NCBI GenBank assembly: GCA_002684575.1
Contig: NYVP01000027.1
Coordinates: 24,503-34,470 of the forward strand
Length of the DNA: 9,968 bases
Direction: 5' to 3'
From: Verrucomicrobiales bacterium
GTDB taxonomy: Bacteria; Verrucomicrobiota; Verrucomicrobiia; Verrucomicrobiales; DEV007
Position 1 is the first letter of the stretch; each line of letters opens with the position of its first letter. The notes under the pieces are model-generated. The model did not search any database. It was not told where the DNA came from and saw only the letters and a program-made list of their open reading frames with translations. Below are positions 7,790-9,968 of the stretch, in pieces. Both the position numbers and the translations under genes were made by a program.

Positions 7790-7801
7790 ATTATTTTGGA
7801 T

Positions 7802-7829
7802 GTTAAAACTCAATGCTGGAAGTTTTGAC
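7802..7829. repeat. Small inverted repeat between rsgA and the hydrolase gene
   Basis: GTTAAAACT (7802-7810) pairs with AGTTTTGAC (7821-7829) over nine positions, one of them a G-U pair, with a ten-base loop. It lies 12 bases after the rsgA stop. No T-run follows it, so it is a weak terminator at best. Partial attenuation between two co-transcribed genes or an operator are equally possible. Confidence 0.3.
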
Positions 7830-7852
7830 TCTACTCTGCTAAATAAATTCTT

Positions 7853-8569
7853 ATGAGCACAGAAATACGAAACACTTCGGGTGAAAAAATTGATTATACG
7901 TTTCATGATGCTGGCAGCGAAAAAATTGTTGTCATTGGTCATGGAGTTACTGGAAATAAAGATCGCCCACTGGTGTTGGCTCTTGCAGAGGGTTTATCGG
8001 AAGCAGGTATATCAGCTTTAAGGTTTTCATTTTCTGGAAATGGAGACTCTGAAGGAAGTTTTCTAGATTCTAATATTACTAAAGAGGTCTCAGATCTTGA
8101 TTCAGTTATCAGCTTCGTTCAGGGCCTAGGAAAAGAGGTTATTTATGCCGGCCATAGTATGGGCGGTGCTGTTGGTGTTTCGGTTGCCTCAGAAGACGAT
8201 AGAATTACCGCTCTAATTTCCTTAGCAGGTATGGTAAATACCAAAAAATTTGCCATTACCGAGTTTGGCGAGGTGACACCAGATCAAGGGTCGATGTGGG
8301 ATGATGAGGATTGTCCTTTATCACAATCCTTCATGGATGATTTAACGGGTATAGATACTCTTTTAGAGAAGGGAGCTTCAATTACCGTACCATGGTTATT
8401 AGTTCATGGGACTGAGGATGATGTGGTTTTAATTGATGATACCCATAAAATTAACGAAAAAGCTGGAGAAAATAGTAATAAATTAATCATTGAGGGTGCT
8501 GATCATGTTTTTAGTGATCCAGAACACATGAAAACAATGGTTGATGGTGTTATTGAGTGGCTTTCTTGA
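7853..8569 (+). CDS. Alpha/beta hydrolase (serine hydrolase, S33/esterase-like)
   Basis: A 238-residue cytoplasmic alpha/beta-hydrolase with no signal peptide. The oxyanion-hole loop is GHGVTGNKDRP (29-39). The nucleophile elbow is GHSMGG (100-105) with S102. The acid is D189 in VHGTEDDVV, and the catalytic histidine is H218 in EGADHVFSD. The triad is thus complete and in normal order, with a short lid at about 130-170 (GEVTPDQGSMWDDEDCP). The small lid and the HG.TGNKDRP loop resemble small esterase/acyl-hydrolase members. The substrate cannot be predicted. The ATG follows CTAAATAAATTCTT, which has no Shine-Dalgarno site. The gene is downstream of rsgA after 63 bases and may be co-transcribed with it. 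A terminator lies 9 bases after its stop, which marks the end of this unit. Confidence 0.9.
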   Translation: MSTEIRNTSGEKIDYTFHDAGSEKIVVIGHGVTGNKDRPLVLALAEGLSEAGISALRFSFSGNGDSEGSFLDSNITKEVSDLDSVISFVQGLGKEVIYAGHSMGGAVGVSVASEDDRITALISLAGMVNTKKFAITEFGEVTPDQGSMWDDEDCPLSQSFMDDLTGIDTLLEKGASITVPWLLVHGTEDDVVLIDDTHKINEKAGENSNKLIIEGADHVFSDPEHMKTMVDGVIEWLS

Positions 8570-8578
8570 TGAAAAAGG

Positions 8579-8613
8579 TACTTAGGGGAAGCTGAGTATT
8601 TTTTTATTTTTTT
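8579..8613 (+). terminator. Intrinsic terminator of the hydrolase (rsgA) unit
   Basis: TACTTAG (8579-8585) pairs with CTGAGTA (8592-8598) over seven bases, including one U-G pair, around the loop GGGAAG. Seven T, one A and seven more T follow (8599-8613). It lies 9 bases after the hydrolase stop and is oriented for plus-strand transcription. The stem is modest but the T-tract is very strong. Confidence 0.85.
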
Positions 8614-8646
8614 GTTCGATTCTACGTGACCCTGTATGTCGGTTGG

Positions 8647-8669
8647 CTATGATTTTAATCATAGTTTTT
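8647..8669 (+). promoter_or_regulatory. Perfect palindrome with T-run upstream of the BON-repeat gene (second terminator or operator)
   Basis: CTATGATTTTAATCATAG (8647-8664) is a perfect 18-base palindrome followed by five T residues. As RNA it gives a 7-bp, AT-rich hairpin with a TTTA loop, so it could be a back-up terminator behind the one at 8579-8613. It also lies 36 bases before the ATG of the next gene and next to a possible -10 sequence TATATT (8674-8679), so an operator role is equally plausible. Confidence 0.4.
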
Positions 8670-8704
8670 AATTTATATTAAAAGCTTTCCCTTCAACCTT
8701 ATTC

Positions 8705-9968
8705 ATGAAATTTAATCTTAAAATCTTCCTTTTGGGATTGGTCTCTTTTGGGCTGATTTTTTGGATATCGGTTTCAATGGTCGCTCCTAAAGTTGAGTCT
8801 TCTTTAAAAAAAGAGGCAGTTAGCAAATCTTCTAAACTCAAAAATATTTGTGAGGATTTAAATTTCGATTTTAATGGTCGAGATTGTTCAATTAGTGGAA
8901 CAATTTATGATGAGATTCATCGAGAAAAGATTTTTGCTACCATTATGTCGATTAATGGTATTCGAAATGTAACTGATGATTTAGAATTGTTACAACTGGC
9001 CTTGCCTGAGCTTAGAATAGAAAAATCTGGTGAACCTTCTAATTTAATATGGAAAATTGAGGGAATTATCAGTGATGGACCTAATGCTGTAAACCTTCAG
9101 GATGTTCTCGCAAAAACGCTAAGTAATAATAATCAAAGGTCACTATCCATAGAGCTAAAGAAGGATTCTCGAACGGCTAATACACTTCCAGTTGAAAAAA
9201 TAAATTTATTGCTTTCAAAAACTCTTGAAATACTTCCAGAGGTTTCTGCTGTCGAAATATCTGAAAATAATTTTAAGCTGACCGCTCAAACCTATTCAAA
9301 AGAACGGCGAGATCAGGTCTTAGAATTTGCACGGTCTCATCTGGGTGATGCAATTGATGGAATTGTAGATGTTATAGAAATATTAGAACCAACCGACGAA
9401 CCTAGGCTAAGTATTACTTATGAAAATGATGACGATTTAATTGTGTCTGGTCTTTTAGCTGACGCTTCTCTTAAAAATAGAATTGTCGAATTAATTAAGC
9501 AGACAAACCAGGAATTAAATTTAAAGGATGACATTAAAGTTAAAGATAACGTTAGGAGTGCTAGCTGGGGATCCTCGGTTGTACGAATCGTTCCTGCGCT
9601 CATTGCAGAGGTTAATGATCTTAAGCTAAATGTTTCTTCGGATGTTGTGGAGTTCTCGGGAACTGTGTTAGGTGATGATAAAAAGAATTCGATTCAAACT
9701 TTGGCGAAGCAGTCATTTGATGGAAGGGAAAGCTCTTTTAAACTCATCAATGAGCTTGTGGTTTTTGTTCCTCCCCAAAAGGCGAATTTAACAATGTCAC
9801 TTGATCAAAATGGGGATTTGAAACTCAGTGGATTACTCCCTGAAAAAAAACTTCATGATCAATTCTTGGAGGGAGGTAATTTGATAGGTGATGACGATAA
9901 GATTAATGAAAATATACTAATAGAGGATAACGTTGATGAAGCTCCTTGGGTGGATAGTATGTCGAAGC
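8705..9968 (+). CDS. Membrane-anchored BON-repeat envelope protein, possibly OmpA-family (runs off the right edge)
   Basis: The frame is open for 421 codons to the window edge, so the C terminus is not seen. The N terminus is basic (MKFNLK), followed by a hydrophobic helix at about 7-26 with no clear cleavage site, which suggests a signal anchor with the rest in the periplasm. Residues 54-97 look like a BON-type beta-alpha-beta unit (CSISGTIYDE, then GIRNVTDDLEL), with cysteines C49 and C61 that could form a disulfide. After that a module repeats. DLIVSGLLAD (244-253) matches DLKLSGLLPE (371-380), and IKVKDNVRSASW (277-288) matches ILIEDNVDEAPW (404-415), both at a spacing of 127 residues. 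A more diverged copy starts near 113. BON repeats of this kind often precede an OmpA peptidoglycan-binding domain, which I would expect beyond the edge. The ATG at 8705 has no Shine-Dalgarno site but gives the clean signal anchor. Confidence 0.72.
   Translation, partial: MKFNLKIFLLGLVSFGLIFWISVSMVAPKVESSLKKEAVSKSSKLKNICEDLNFDFNGRDCSISGTIYDEIHREKIFATIMSINGIRNVTDDLELLQLALPELRIEKSGEPSNLIWKIEGIISDGPNAVNLQDVLAKTLSNNNQRSLSIELKKDSRTANTLPVEKINLLLSKTLEILPEVSAVEISENNFKLTAQTYSKERRDQVLEFARSHLGDAIDGIVDVIEILEPTDEPRLSITYENDDDLIVSGLLADASLKNRIVELIKQTNQELNLKDDIKVKDNVRSASWGSSVVRIVPALIAEVNDLKLNVSSDVVEFSGTVLGDDKKNSIQTLAKQSFDGRESSFKLINELVVFVPPQKANLTMSLDQNGDLKLSGLLPEKKLHDQFLEGGNLIGDDDKINENILIEDNVDEAPWVDSMSK

Noticed and set aside
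9418..9603. A short minus-strand open frame near the right edge
   Set aside because: It overlaps the continuous plus-strand BON-repeat frame, which has internal repeats and a signal anchor. The minus frame has no motif.
1..9968. Defence island, prophage, insertion sequence, CRISPR array or tRNA/rRNA gene
   Set aside because: I found no transposase, integrase, nuclease or toxin-like frame, no regular direct-repeat array, and no tRNA- or rRNA-like sequence. The genes are ordinary chromosomal types with uniform base composition.

Overview
The window is an AT-rich stretch (GC well below 50 % by eye, not counted) of a bacterial chromosome. It is densely coding, with short spacers and almost no Shine-Dalgarno motifs. 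No phage, transposon, CRISPR, tRNA or rRNA signal was seen. The gene mix suggests a low-GC marine Verrucomicrobiota/Planctomycetota-type bacterium, perhaps of the Opitutales. The main clues are a sugar-isomerase-like TIM-barrel family that I recall from Planctomycetes and Verrucomicrobia, a full-length GlnD (mostly absent from Bacteroidota), and a BON-repeat envelope protein. This placement is inference, with moderate to low confidence.

Layout. The left two thirds is on the minus strand. Read in the direction of transcription, it holds a histidine phosphatase (5928-6575), pgi (4307-5905) and glnD (1539-4286). These three are separated by only about 20 bases and probably form one operon. A 121-base gap with a nested inverted repeat follows, then an uncharacterised TIM-barrel sugar isomerase/epimerase-like gene (392-1417). 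A strong intrinsic terminator lies at 330-362. Beyond it an EamA/DMT transporter gene begins at 308 and runs off the left edge. The right third is on the plus strand: rsgA (6710-7789), an alpha/beta hydrolase (7853-8569) closed by a terminator, and the start of a membrane-anchored BON-repeat protein (8705 to the right edge). The divergent promoter region is at 6576-6709.

How the genes fit together. The phosphatase-pgi-glnD cluster places a central carbon enzyme next to the sensor that uridylylates PII in response to glutamine. Whether this is functional coupling or chance clustering cannot be told from sequence. RsgA is a ribosome-assembly GTPase. The hydrolase has no visible pathway partner. 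The BON-repeat protein probably belongs to the cell envelope.

The window looks mainly like housekeeping DNA and I see no convincing new defence or mobile system. The items most worth a second look are the open-ended BON-repeat protein with a roughly 127-residue module, the TIM-barrel family of unknown substrate, the transporter start squeezed against a terminator, and the consistent lack of Shine-Dalgarno sites.
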